Source: Sandaracinus sp964481145 (lineage in GTDB: Bacteria > Myxococcota_A > Polyangia > Polyangiales > Sandaracinaceae). Taken from it: a stretch of DNA of 64,000 nucleotides. Made by a program: the position numbers and the translations under genes. Numbering within the stretch: the stretch's first letter is position 1; the number at the start of each line of letters is the position of its first letter. Positions 42,679-51,282 of this stretch are shown here, one piece after another. Location: NCBI GenBank assembly GCA_964481145.1, contig CAYZTA010000025.1, positions 1 through 64,000 on the forward strand, given 5' to 3'. The notes under the pieces were generated by a model that saw nothing but the letters and a program-made list of their open reading frames with translations, had not been told where the DNA came from and did no database searches.

Positions 42679-44051
42679 GAAACACCTCCACCGTGTGGCT
42701 CGACGTGCAGCACCAAACCGCGAATATCGATCACACGGACGTTCGTACCCGCCATGAGCGGTTCATCGCTGATGGCCTGCCAACGTTCGCCGTTCACGAG
42801 GACGACGCCATCGTTGCCTCTGATGTCCGTCGCACGAATCACCACACCCATCGTGTGAAGGAGCCCTTCGACTCCCGTTGGAGAAGAACGCCTTCGCATC
42901 CGCGCGAGTGAGACCCCGAGCGCCATCGCCGACGCGCCGAGCACGAGCGCGAGCGGAACGACGACTCCCCAAGAGACACTTACGTCTGTGTCCGCAAACA
43001 ACTCTGGATGCGTGCGATCGACGAGAAATGCCCCACCGATGAACAAGCATCCCACTCCCGCAAGCGCCAGGAGACCGAAGCTCGTCACGTAGATTTCAGC
43101 CACGAAGAGCACAAGTGCCGCGGCCAAAAGCAGGATCGCTCCCACTCGAACAGGCAACATGTTGAGCCCCATCGCGCCGAACACGAGCAACAAAGCACCG
43201 ATGCCTCCAGCCACCCCGAAGCCCGGCTGAAAAAGTTCGAACGCAATCGCGAGCATGCCGAGCATCATGAGCGCGTAGGCGAGGTTCGGATCTCCGAGCG
43301 TCGTGAGCATCGACTCTTGGATCGTCATTTCATGATCCACCGGACTCACACCTCGAGTGCGCAACACGACCCCTTCGCCATTTGCGAGCTGCACATGGGT
43401 TTCATCCACCATCTCGAGCAGCTGACTCTCGGGCTCGATCACGATATCGATCACGCCGAGCTCGAGAGCTTCCGAAGCCGTCGCCGACACGCTTTCTCGA
43501 ACAGTGGCCTCGGCCCATTCGACATTTCGCTGCCTTTCGGTCGCGATCGCCCGAGCCATCGACGCCACATCGTTCTCGACTTTGCGCGCCAGCTCTTCTC
43601 CGGCTGTATCCGGATCATCTCCCCCCGGCCCCAAGACCGGATGGGCTGCACCGATATTCGAGCCCGGTGCCATCGCGGCAATGTGGGCCGACATCGTGAT
43701 GAGAGCACCCGCTGATCCTGCGCGCGCCGCGGCAGGAGACACGTACACGATCACAGGAACACGCGCATCGAGAAATGCGCTCACGATGCGCCGCGTCTCA
43801 TCGAGCATGCCGCCGGGTGTATCGAGGGGGACGAGGAGAGCACATCCTTGTCGCTCGGCTTCGTCGACCGCTCGTTCCATGTGCGACGCCATCCCTGCGT
43901 TCACGATGCCGCGAAGCTCGGCCCGAACGACGCATGCACTCGATTCAGAACGACTGGCCAGCGCTCTCGGGCTGGAACTTACGTCACCAAGACCCATCCC
44001 GAACACAAAGCACACGAGCAGCAACACCCACCTGCGCCGATTCGACGACAC
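42675..44051 (-). CDS. NfeD (ClpP-class membrane serine protease, NfeD1b type)
   Basis: 458 residues from GTG 44051, which gives a good signal peptide (MSSNRRRWVLLLVCFVFGMG); the open frame extends to a TTG at 44135. A ClpP-like protease domain (about 35-225: LDTPGGMLDETRRIV, ARAGSAGALITMSA with Ser, then late Lys region) is followed by five membrane segments and a soluble OB-fold domain at the C-terminus (TDIRGNDGVVLVNGERWQA). NfeD cleaves stomatin-like partners in archaea and bacteria. The downstream SPFH gene overlaps it by four bases. Long NfeD proteins of this type are typical. Confidence 0.9.
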   Translation of the reverse strand: MSSNRRRWVLLLVCFVFGMGLGDVSSSPRALASRSESSACVVRAELRGIVNAGMASHMERAVDEAERQGCALLVPLDTPGGMLDETRRIVSAFLDARVPVIVYVSPAAARAGSAGALITMSAHIAAMAPGSNIGAAHPVLGPGGDDPDTAGEELARKVENDVASMARAIATERQRNVEWAEATVRESVSATASEALELGVIDIVIEPESQLLEMVDETHVQLANGEGVVLRTRGVSPVDHEMTIQESMLTTLGDPNLAYALMMLGMLAIAFELFQPGFGVAGGIGALLLVFGAMGLNMLPVRVGAILLLAAALVLFVAEIYVTSFGLLALAGVGCLFIGGAFLVDRTHPELFADTDVSVSWGVVVPLALVLGASAMALGVSLARMRRRSSPTGVEGLLHTMGVVIRATDIRGNDGVVLVNGERWQAISDEPLMAGTNVRVIDIRGLVLHVEPHGGGVS

Positions 44052-44103
44052 AGTCCTCTTTGCATGCAGTCTGCGCGCCGTCGCAAAGAATGAAGAGCTG
44101 GTA

Positions 44104-44910
44104 TCACCGCCGCGGAGCCGAGCGCACCTTCGCAACCATCACTTGTGACTCGCATCCGCTCCGGATTGGGCCACGCTCGAAATCGCCCCAACGATTCACC
44201 ACATCAAAACCATGATAGTGAAGGAGCGCTTCGAGCTCTTGCGGGAAGAACTGCCGATGAGCGAGCGGCAAAATGCGCACTTCAGTGGGATCATCGACCG
44301 CTGAAAGCACCGCCGTTACCATCTGGATCTGTGTCTCATCATCATAATGGAACTGTTCGGCGTAGTTCCATTTGCGCCCTCGTGCATCGGTGATCGGACG
44401 CGACACGTACATCCGCATCGGATCGCGCACGAAGGCGCGCAGCTCTGGCATGAGCACGTCGAACACGAGTCGCCCTTTGGGCGCAAGATGGACGCGACAC
44501 GTCGCGAATGCGCGCTCCACGTCTCTTCGCGAATAGAGATGCATGAACACATTGAAAGGCGCGATGACGAGCTTGAATCTCTCTTTTCTCCGCAGGGACA
44601 AAAGATCCCCACGCACCACCTTCACACGTGCGCGCACCTCTGCCCGTTCTTTCGCAAGCGCTTGCCGCAATCGATCGAGCATCGGCTCCATGCGATCGAC
44701 CGCGATGACGTCGTGCCCTCTCCGCGCGAGCGCCAATGTCACGCGTCCACTGCCCGCTCCGAGCTCCAGAATGGGACCGCCCACTTCGTCTGCGATTGAT
44801 TCGTAAAACCGAACGTCGTAACGCCTTCGTTTGTAGTTTCGGTCGTAAAGCTCCGCATCGATGTAATGCGCTTCAGTGCCGAAGCGGAGCGCTTGCGGTG
44901 ACGGCGACAT
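44104..44910 (-). CDS. Class I SAM-dependent methyltransferase
   Basis: 268 residues. The SAM-binding motif I (ILELGAGSGRVTLALARRGH) lies at about 47-66; motif II DVIAVDRMEPML and the GDLLSL and VIAPFNVFMHL segments follow. The substrate is not evident. ATG 44910 overlaps the stop of the small anchored protein upstream (TGATG). It lies in a coupled minus-strand chain that ends in NfeD and the SPFH protein. Its 3' end overlaps the alternative long start of nfeD, which argues for the shorter nfeD start. Confidence 0.85.
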   Translation of the reverse strand: MSPSPQALRFGTEAHYIDAELYDRNYKRRRYDVRFYESIADEVGGPILELGAGSGRVTLALARRGHDVIAVDRMEPMLDRLRQALAKERAEVRARVKVVRGDLLSLRRKERFKLVIAPFNVFMHLYSRRDVERAFATCRVHLAPKGRLVFDVLMPELRAFVRDPMRMYVSRPITDARGRKWNYAEQFHYDDETQIQMVTAVLSAVDDPTEVRILPLAHRQFFPQELEALLHYHGFDVVNRWGDFERGPIRSGCESQVMVAKVRSAPRR

Positions 44911-45464
44911 CAGTTCTCTCCAAGCTCGAGCAGGCGTGGAAGTTCGGTCAACACGCGCCCGGGCTCCATGCTCTCGACGCGCCACACATCCCCTTGCCGC
45001 ACCACGACGAAGTCCACTTCACGGCGATAGGGCTGTCCCACCAGATCGTACGCCGCGATTCCGCGAAACGCGATGCGCTGTCCTTCTTCGAGCGTATCCG
45101 ATTGCTGGAAATACACCGTCAGTGGTGCGCCTGCGAGCGCCTGCCACGCCTCACGGGCCATCTCTCGATCTTCCGGGCTGACTTCCGCTTCGGCTGCGCG
45201 CTTGGCCTGCACCCGTTCCCGCGCTCGCCCTATCGCAATCCCTTCGGCTTCGCCCCACGCACGTCGCCGCCACGCATCATAGAAAGACTCCGCCACAGCC
45301 TCCGGCGTGCGATCATCGATCCGCAACTCGGAAAGCCTTGCCCGCTCCGTTCGTTCGATCCGCACCTGCTCCGGAGCCCGGCTCACCATCAAAGCCACGA
45401 GCCCGATCACGATCATCGCGCTCGACACTCCAAGGACGAGCGGCGTTGATATCGTTCCCTTCAC
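44910..45464 (-). CDS. Membrane-anchored hypothetical protein (184 aa)
   Basis: A single N-terminal anchor (LVLGVSSAMIVIGLVALMV, residues 9-27) precedes a soluble domain of about 150 residues with NTF2-like features (TPEAVAESFYDAWRRRAWGE, and a late VVVRQGDVWRVESMEPGRV strand pair). No family name can be given with confidence. It overlaps the upstream HAD gene by four bases and the downstream methyltransferase start by one. Confidence 0.7.
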   Translation of the reverse strand: MKGTISTPLVLGVSSAMIVIGLVALMVSRAPEQVRIERTERARLSELRIDDRTPEAVAESFYDAWRRRAWGEAEGIAIGRARERVQAKRAAEAEVSPEDREMAREAWQALAGAPLTVYFQQSDTLEEGQRIAFRGIAAYDLVGQPYRREVDFVVVRQGDVWRVESMEPGRVLTELPRLLELGEN

Positions 45465-46249
45465 AGAGCCACGCCCTTTCGCTTCGCGATCAACGCTTCC
45501 ACGATCTCCGCAAAGCCTCGTCCATGATCATGGGTCGCGATGAAACGAGGCGGCACGGTGAGCGCCGACAAATGCGCGCGCACATTGGCCACTCCAGCGC
45601 TATGCGTGAAGAACGCAAATGCGGCGGCATCGTTTCCTGAATCGCCTACGAAAAGAAATCTCTCCTCGAGGCGCTCTTCGCTCACGCCGAGCACCTCGTT
45701 CGCAGCGCGAATCACGCCTTTGGCTTTGTCCCACTCGCCTGCCACCGCGTGCACATGCACACTCGACACGAACGTGCGAGCGCCGCACCCCTCGATGACA
45801 CGCACGAGCGTCTCGATCGTATTCTTCGACACACGAGCGGCTTCACCAACATCGAAGGCCACATCGCATCGCCGGAGGCGTCCATCGCCCGCCTCCTCGA
45901 TATCCGGGAGTTCCGCCCGCACACACGCTCGGACACGATCGAGCAAAGCCACATCCACTTCGCCATCGAAGAATGCTTCGCGCACGATGCGGCCATCGCG
46001 CCACAGCCACCCTGCTCCGTTTTCGCCAATGCCGAGGTCGATCGGCAAGAGCTGGACGAGTGGCTCAATCCAACCGAGCGGCCTCCCCGTCACCGCGATG
46101 CGCATGAGACCTGCATCTCGCAAACGAAACAACGCCGAGTACGCTTGCTCTTCAATCACGCCGTGACGCGTGAGGGTATCGTCGACATCGAACACCACAC
46201 CCTCGATCGCGAGGGCTATCTCAGGGCTCAACTCCTCGAGAGGTCGCAT
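45461..46249 (-). CDS. HAD-superfamily phosphatase (HAD-IIB-like)
   Basis: 262 residues. The catalytic motif I DVDDTLTRHG (Asp nucleophile at about residue 21), motif II VTGRP, a Lys region (DKAKGV) and motif IV GDSGNDAAAF identify a HAD hydrolase. The cap lies between motifs II and III, as in HAD-IIB members such as sugar-phosphate or phosphoglycerate phosphatases. The substrate is unknown. It starts the minus-strand chain, 13 bp downstream of the RlmI-type gene, and overlaps the next gene by four bases. Confidence 0.85.
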   Translation of the reverse strand: MRPLEELSPEIALAIEGVVFDVDDTLTRHGVIEEQAYSALFRLRDAGLMRIAVTGRPLGWIEPLVQLLPIDLGIGENGAGWLWRDGRIVREAFFDGEVDVALLDRVRACVRAELPDIEEAGDGRLRRCDVAFDVGEAARVSKNTIETLVRVIEGCGARTFVSSVHVHAVAGEWDKAKGVIRAANEVLGVSEERLEERFLFVGDSGNDAAAFAFFTHSAGVANVRAHLSALTVPPRFIATHDHGRGFAEIVEALIAKRKGVAL

Positions 46250-46262
46250 CGTTTCTTCTCGC

Positions 46263-47453
46263 TCAAAGGATTCGAAGGAACGCGCATTTCAAGTAGCGTC
46301 CTTCACCAAAAGCCGCCGGCACGGGATGATCGATTCCTTGCTGTCCGAGATGAACGAGCGTGGGATCGCGGCCCGCATCCCGCACGCCAAGCGTCGCGGT
46401 GCGCACGAAATCGTCGGGGCTCATTGCCGCAGAGCATGAGCACGTCACCAACATCCCACCGGGAACCAAAAGACGTGCGGCGTCCGCATTGAGCTTTCGA
46501 TACGCGCCCCGAGCCCGCTCGAGGTGCTTCACCGAAGGCGCCAACTTCGGCGGATCGAGGATCACCACATCAAAACGCTCATTTTTGCGCGCGAGCTCGA
46601 TCATCCGCTGCCGCGCATCGGCGCGCTCGAAGGCCATGCGCTCCGCAAACCCATGCCGATGGGAAAGCCGCGACGCCGTCGTGATGGCCACGGCAGAGCT
46701 GTCCACGGCGAGCACCGAACGCGCGCCGCCCCGTGCTGCGAAAAGCGCAAACGCGCCCGCGAAACTATAGAGGTCGAGGACCTTTGCTCCTTTCGCAAGC
46801 CCTTCGACCAGCGCCCGGTTGTCTCGCTGATCGAAATAAAACCCTGTTTTTTGCGTAATGTTCGCGTCGAGCTCGAACTCCATCCCCCGCTCGAAAAAGG
46901 CGAGGTCTTCTCGATCGGGCCCACGCACCACTTTGGTTTCGCTTGCGAATCCCTCGCGCTCGGCAGCCTTTGCATTCGCGATCTCGATGATCGTGCGAAC
47001 CCGTGCGACCCGCGCCACGTGCGCGAACACGTTCGCCTCACGCATCTTCATTCCGATCGTCAAAAGCTGCACCGCGCCCACATCGCCGAGCACATCGACG
47101 ACGAGCCCAGGCAGACCATCTCCCTCGGAGTGCACGAGGCGATACCCTGTCGTTTGGGACGACGGCAACCCGAAGCGCGCTCTCAATGCCATCGCCCGAT
47201 CGAGCGCTCGGCCAATCGAGGCTCCATCGAGCGCATCGTTCGAATCACGGGTCGCGATCCGAATCGGAATGGCGGAGCTTGGCGACCAATATCCGCGTCC
47301 CAGAAAACGACCCTCCGGGCAGCGAACATCCACGACATCACCGGCCGTGGGTGCTCCATCGAGATGGGCAATCGCCTGCGCAAAGACCCACGGATGTCCA
47401 GCCCACACTGGTTGCACCCGACCGCGATGGAGCGTCACCGTACTCACACGCAC
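46263..47453 (-). CDS. RlmI-type 23S rRNA (cytosine-C5) methyltransferase
   Basis: 396 residues. An N-terminal PUA domain (GHPWVFAQAIAHLDG), a central EEHEE-like region and the Rossmann methyltransferase (AKVLDLYSFAGAFALFAARG, VILDPPKLAPS, TCSCSAAMSPDDF) match the RlmI/COG1092 family. The family modifies cytosines of 23S rRNA by SAM-dependent C5 methylation. The TCSCS segment carries the Cys region typical of motif VI. It is divergent from tatA (91 bp). Confidence 0.88.
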   Translation of the reverse strand: MRVSTVTLHRGRVQPVWAGHPWVFAQAIAHLDGAPTAGDVVDVRCPEGRFLGRGYWSPSSAIPIRIATRDSNDALDGASIGRALDRAMALRARFGLPSSQTTGYRLVHSEGDGLPGLVVDVLGDVGAVQLLTIGMKMREANVFAHVARVARVRTIIEIANAKAAEREGFASETKVVRGPDREDLAFFERGMEFELDANITQKTGFYFDQRDNRALVEGLAKGAKVLDLYSFAGAFALFAARGGARSVLAVDSSAVAITTASRLSHRHGFAERMAFERADARQRMIELARKNERFDVVILDPPKLAPSVKHLERARGAYRKLNADAARLLVPGGMLVTCSCSAAMSPDDFVRTATLGVRDAGRDPTLVHLGQQGIDHPVPAAFGEGRYLKCAFLRIL

Positions 47454-47544
47454 ACTTTATACGGCGAACATGCATCGTGCACTCGTGGCCTTGCCCCACC
47501 TGGGGGAGCCGGCTACTGTGTCCCAAATCCACTGCGGAGGATTC

Positions 47545-47796
47545 GTGCCGAATCTCGGATTGTGGGAGTTAGTTCTCATCCTACTTATCGTTGTGCTTCT
47601 TTTTGGAGCCAATCGCCTGCCGCAAATTGGGGAAGGTCTCGGCAAGGCCATTCGTGGCCTCAAACGTGGTCTGAACACCGACGATGACATCGAAGTCACT
47701 TCGAAAGACAAGCGTGTCGGTTCGCGTACTTCTGCCGAAGAGCTTCCGCACAGCGACGTGAGTGAAGCCGAAGTGGTCGATCGCAAACACAGCTGA
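47545..47796 (+). CDS. tatA: Twin-arginine translocase subunit TatA/TatE
   Basis: 83 residues. GTG 47545 follows GGAGG at 47536-47540. One N-terminal membrane helix (LWELVLILLIVVLLF) is followed by the FG hinge and amphipathic helix (FGANRLPQIGEGLGKAIRGLKRG) and an acidic tail. TatA oligomers form the passage for folded Tat substrates. tatB and tatC are not adjacent; a single TatA gene away from tatC is common in this group. It converges on the next gene with seven bases between. Confidence 0.92.
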   Translation: MPNLGLWELVLILLIVVLLFGANRLPQIGEGLGKAIRGLKRGLNTDDDIEVTSKDKRVGSRTSAEELPHSDVSEAEVVDRKHS

Positions 47797-47803
47797 TTGT
47801 CGA

Positions 47804-48541
47804 TCAGTGAATCGCGCGTGGCGAAAGCAGCTTCACGCATGCGTCCCGAAGCTTCGGATGAAGCTCGGGCGAGTTCGCTGTGTCACGGACCGCTTGCCGG
47901 GTGAGATGCAAGACCAAAGAGAGTGAGATATCGAGTGGCGCATGTGGATTTCGGACGATCGCCGTCCGCACAGCATCTCGAACCATCCACTTCGAAGCCC
48001 GAAACACCTCTCTCAGCACATCAGCGGGGATCGGCCGACGGGCGCACAAACGCACGACATCCGCCTCGGTAAGCACAGGGTTGCCGAGCACAATCCGAAT
48101 GACATCCGGATGCGGATCTCGGATCGCCCTCGCGATGAGATCTCGATCTCGCCGCCGAGCGAGCGATTTGCGTTCGCCGAGCGTGAGCGGACGTCCTTTC
48201 CCAAAATCCGGAACGCGCACTTCCGAAGATTCCAACGGTGGCTCGGTCCGAGAGACGAGGCGCGCAGAAAGTTCGTAATCGCCGTGTCTCTCCGCAATCT
48301 CGGCCAACCCGACACGAAGTGTCTCGTCCACGGCGAGCGCAATCGAGACCAAGAGCATCAGATGCTTCGCGCTCGAATCTCCGGTTTCCGTATGCGCGAA
48401 CACCTGCGCAACCAAAGCGGCTGCCCTTTCCGCTCCAAGTTCTTCGAGTCGATGTCGCAAGAACCGCACGGCGATTTCCCGATCGTGCAGATTTTGAACG
48501 AATTTCGCGAGCTGCTGCACCTCATCGAAAGCGCTCGACAT
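47804..48541 (-). CDS. HEAT-like repeat protein of unknown function
   Basis: 245 residues from ATG 48541; an open frame reaches further upstream. It is fully helical. The C-terminal half shows repeated units with N-P/S-x(5-7)-L spacing (GNPVLTEADVVRLCAR, RNPHAPLDISLSLVLHL, NSPELHPKLRDACVKLL), as in DUF2336/HEAT-type leucine-rich proteins. The N-terminal half (EVQQLAKFVQNLHDREIAVR) is also helical. No catalytic motif is visible. It probably acts as a protein-interaction scaffold. Confidence 0.65.
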   Translation of the reverse strand: MSSAFDEVQQLAKFVQNLHDREIAVRFLRHRLEELGAERAAALVAQVFAHTETGDSSAKHLMLLVSIALAVDETLRVGLAEIAERHGDYELSARLVSRTEPPLESSEVRVPDFGKGRPLTLGERKSLARRRDRDLIARAIRDPHPDVIRIVLGNPVLTEADVVRLCARRPIPADVLREVFRASKWMVRDAVRTAIVRNPHAPLDISLSLVLHLTRQAVRDTANSPELHPKLRDACVKLLSPRAIH

Positions 48542-48638
48542 CGCTACACCATGCCCCCAACCCCTCCCTGGACCTGCGGTCCTTGCCTTGACGCGTCGTG
48601 TCGCGTCGGCAAGGCTCACTCGAACAATCGTGGTTGTA

Positions 48639-49292
48639 TTGTCGCAGCAGCCTCCTGTCGATCGACCGTCACGTCCGCGTATCATCAAGCGATACGCCAA
48701 CCGTAAGCTCTATGACACGCGTGATTCGCGTTACGTGACGCTGCAGCAAATCGCAGAATACGTTCGAAACGGTGAAGAAGTCGCCATCATCGACAACACC
48801 ACGAAAGAAGACCTGACCAACGTCACCCTCGCACAAATCGTCTACGAAGAAGAACGAAAAAACGGCCAGGGCAGCGACGACCCGCGACGAACATCGCCCA
48901 GCGCAGGCGCGCTTCGAACGCTCATCCAACAAAGTGGGGAACGACTCATCTCGACCCTTTCGGGAACAGCGGTCGGCAAATTGATCTCACGCCGCGAATC
49001 GGAAGAAGAAGTTCAATCCGAAGCCGAGCCGATCAGCGCCGAAAAAGCCGAAGATACCTCGCGAAAATTGCTACTTAGCCCCAAAGATGCCTGGGACGAG
49101 CTTCAGCGCCTCGCCGACGACCGAATGAAAGCGGTTCTCGGTGCTGCGATCACGCATGTGCAGCAACTCCAAGGGGAAGTGAAGCGCCTTCAAGGACGCA
49201 TCGAGGAACTCGAGCAGAAGCTGGTGGCCATGAGCACGCGAAAGACGGATTCGGGGAGTGGAGATCCAAGCGATCCTCCGTCGGACACATGA
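48639..49292 (+). CDS. PhaR-like DNA-binding regulator with coiled-coil tail
   Basis: About 217 residues from TTG 48639; GTG 48630 or an earlier codon is possible, as no ribosome binding site decides. The N-terminal domain (PRIIKRYANRKLYDTRDSRY, then VTLQQIAEYVRNGEEVAIID) is the polyhydroxyalkanoate-synthesis-regulator DNA-binding domain (PHB_acc_N). In PhaR this domain binds DNA and polymer granules. The C-terminal helix (QLQGEVKRLQGRIEELEQKL) is a coiled coil. No PHA synthase genes are close. It is divergent to the HEAT-like gene. Confidence 0.82.
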   Translation: MSQQPPVDRPSRPRIIKRYANRKLYDTRDSRYVTLQQIAEYVRNGEEVAIIDNTTKEDLTNVTLAQIVYEEERKNGQGSDDPRRTSPSAGALRTLIQQSGERLISTLSGTAVGKLISRRESEEEVQSEAEPISAEKAEDTSRKLLLSPKDAWDELQRLADDRMKAVLGAAITHVQQLQGEVKRLQGRIEELEQKLVAMSTRKTDSGSGDPSDPPSDT

Positions 49293-49534
49293 ATCACATA
49301 TGATTCCGCCCACTCTCTTCCCCTTTGATTTTCGCATTTTCGCCCACAGGGTTCCATGACCACGAACGGTGGCTATAGTGGGCGGATGAAATTTCGACGC
49401 CTCCCTGTTCGTACTCTGGAATGAGCCGTGAGAGTTCGCGGTTCGAGCATTGTTGTTCTGAGTGCGCGGGTACCGTGGGGCGCCGGTGGAGCGGAGGGGA
49501 GACACCCGAGTCCGCAGGCCCCAGAAAGAGAGCG

Positions 49535-50182
49535 ATGAACCCCATCGACCAAGCCGTGAGTCCGCTTCGGGACGAATTTGCAAGAGAGGCACTCGTCCAC
49601 CTCGATTCGCTTTACGGTGCTGCCCTCCGTCTCACGCGGTCCGAATCGGATGCGGAGGATCTCGTTCAGGACGCGTTCCTGAAAGCTTATCGCTTTTACG
49701 ATCGCTTCGAACCTGGAACGAACCTGCGTGCGTGGCTCTTGCGCGTTCTGACCAACACCTTCATCAACAAATATCGGCGCAATACCCGCGAACGCCGCAT
49801 CTTCGATGGAGACGAAGCGGAACCGGTGGGAGATGGTGTGATGAGCCGCGCGGCCATGCGGTCGTTGATCGATCCTGTGGGCGATGCCATGCGCCCGATC
49901 GTGGCCCAGGAAATCCAAGCCGCGCTGGACGAGCTCAGTGACGAACATCGACTGGTGATTGTGCTGGCCGATGTCGAGGAGCTCTCGTACAAAGAGATCT
50001 CAGACATCGTGGGCTGTCCCATTGGGACAGTGATGAGCCGACTGCACCGAGCTCGGAAGCAGATGCAACACAAACTCGTGGACACAGCCGTGCACATGGG
50101 CATCATCGACGAGCAGGCAGTTCCTCTGGATGAACCCATTTCGCTCGACGCTTATCGCAAGACACGGGAGGTGGCTGGATGA
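49535..50182 (+). CDS. ECF-type RNA polymerase sigma factor
   Basis: 215 residues. Sigma2 (ALRLTRSESDAEDLVQDAFL, then RAWLLRVLTNTFINKYRR) and sigma4 (LSDEHRLVIVLADVEELSYK, then EISDIVGCPIGTVMSRLHRA) are complete, with no sigma3. It directs polymerase to a stress or envelope regulon. ATG 49535 is chosen; a longer frame is open upstream. The adjoining anti-sigma gene overlaps its stop (ATGATG), which indicates one regulatory pair. A possible TATAGT element lies at 49374-49379. Confidence 0.93.
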   Translation: MNPIDQAVSPLRDEFAREALVHLDSLYGAALRLTRSESDAEDLVQDAFLKAYRFYDRFEPGTNLRAWLLRVLTNTFINKYRRNTRERRIFDGDEAEPVGDGVMSRAAMRSLIDPVGDAMRPIVAQEIQAALDELSDEHRLVIVLADVEELSYKEISDIVGCPIGTVMSRLHRARKQMQHKLVDTAVHMGIIDEQAVPLDEPISLDAYRKTREVAG

Positions 50183-51141
50183 TGCCGTGCCGGATCGTCC
50201 GCCGGCATCTCGATGCGCTGGTGGACGGTGAGTTGGATACCAGCGCTCAGGTGGACTTCGAAGCCCATCTGGCGAGTTGCTCGGTCTGCCGAGATCAAGC
50301 GACGTTTTCACGCTCGATGAAGCGGGCCATCCGCGCCGAGCTTGGCGAGGTGAAAGCTTCGGAACGGCTTCGCTTTCGAGTTCTGACGGCCCTGGCCTCC
50401 GCTCCCTCGCCGTCGGAGACGTCGGCGGCGAATCTCCCCCAAGCATCCGCATCGCGGGAACTCGTTGCCTCCAGCATACCGAACTCTTTGGCACTTTCAG
50501 CGACGTCTGAAGACGCTCTCGAGGGTTCACCCAGCACGAAGGGGACATCGGGACCGACCTCGAGCCGAGGTTTCCGAATCTGGATGCTCCCCGCCCGATA
50601 TGCAGTTCCCGCGGCTGCAGCCGCTGTTCTCTTCGTCGCGTTTGGCACTCGAACCGACGATGATGTGGCGGACGATGCAGCTGTCGCTGCCGCGAGTGTT
50701 CCTCTTTTCGAGGATGTGGTGAGGCGTCATTCGAGCGAACATCCTGCCGAAATCGCCGGCCCTCCGCAGCAAGTCGTCGGTTGGTTCCGAGGCAAGCTCC
50801 AGTTTCCGGTTCACCCTGTCGAGTTTCAAACGGATGGGGTGCGCTTGCTCGGAGCGCGTCTCTCGAATGTTCGCGAACGAGACGCCGCCGCATTTTACTA
50901 CGACGTCCGCGGGCAACGTGTCACGGTCATGGTGTTCGAGCCGGAGCAACGGGCTTTACCAGGCGCCCCCTTCCTCGGTGCGAGGCATGTCCACGTACAC
51001 GGAGGCGATCTCTACTATCGCCAAGTGCGTGGTTATACCGTTCCAGTACGTGAATACGACGGCCTCACCTATGCGTTCACGGGCGATCTCGATCGACAAT
51101 CGATGATTCAGCTCGCCGCTTCGGCCCGCGTCACGCACTGA
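50179..51141 (+). CDS. Zinc-finger anti-sigma factor with periplasmic domain
   Basis: 320 residues. The ZAS motif H30-x3-C34-x2-C37 (AHLASCSVCRD) binds zinc and the partner sigma factor. After a Ser/Pro-rich linker comes a membrane helix (about 137-157, YAVPAAAAAVLFVAFG) and a periplasmic domain of 160 residues rich in beta strands (QFPVHPVEFQTDGVRLLG, YYDVRGQRVTVMVFE). The coupling to the sigma gene supports pairing. The periplasmic part suggests it senses an envelope signal, possibly by regulated proteolysis, which is inference. Confidence 0.9.
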   Translation: MMPCRIVRRHLDALVDGELDTSAQVDFEAHLASCSVCRDQATFSRSMKRAIRAELGEVKASERLRFRVLTALASAPSPSETSAANLPQASASRELVASSIPNSLALSATSEDALEGSPSTKGTSGPTSSRGFRIWMLPARYAVPAAAAAVLFVAFGTRTDDDVADDAAVAAASVPLFEDVVRRHSSEHPAEIAGPPQQVVGWFRGKLQFPVHPVEFQTDGVRLLGARLSNVRERDAAAFYYDVRGQRVTVMVFEPEQRALPGAPFLGARHVHVHGGDLYYRQVRGYTVPVREYDGLTYAFTGDLDRQSMIQLAASARVTH

Positions 51142-51201
51142 GAGGAACTTAAGGTGCGCGGAAAGGCCTTTTAAACCGCGGGTTTGAGCGGCGTTCCGTC
51201 G

Positions 51202-51231
51202 TTGACATGCGCTTGCCCACGAAACTATCCT
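51202..51231 (+). promoter_or_regulatory. Candidate sigma-70 promoter for the FrzS/AglZ-like gene
   Basis: TTGACA at 51202-51207 and TATCCT at 51226-51231, with an 18-base spacer, lie 51 bp before the start at 51283. The -35 is a perfect consensus. A GGAACTT motif (51144-51150), like the -35 of RpoE-type promoters, lies further upstream, right after the anti-sigma gene. Confidence 0.45.
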
Positions 51232-51282
51232 GACGTCTCGCAAAGCGCCCACGGCAGTCGAAGGGACGCATGCGAGGAGCCC

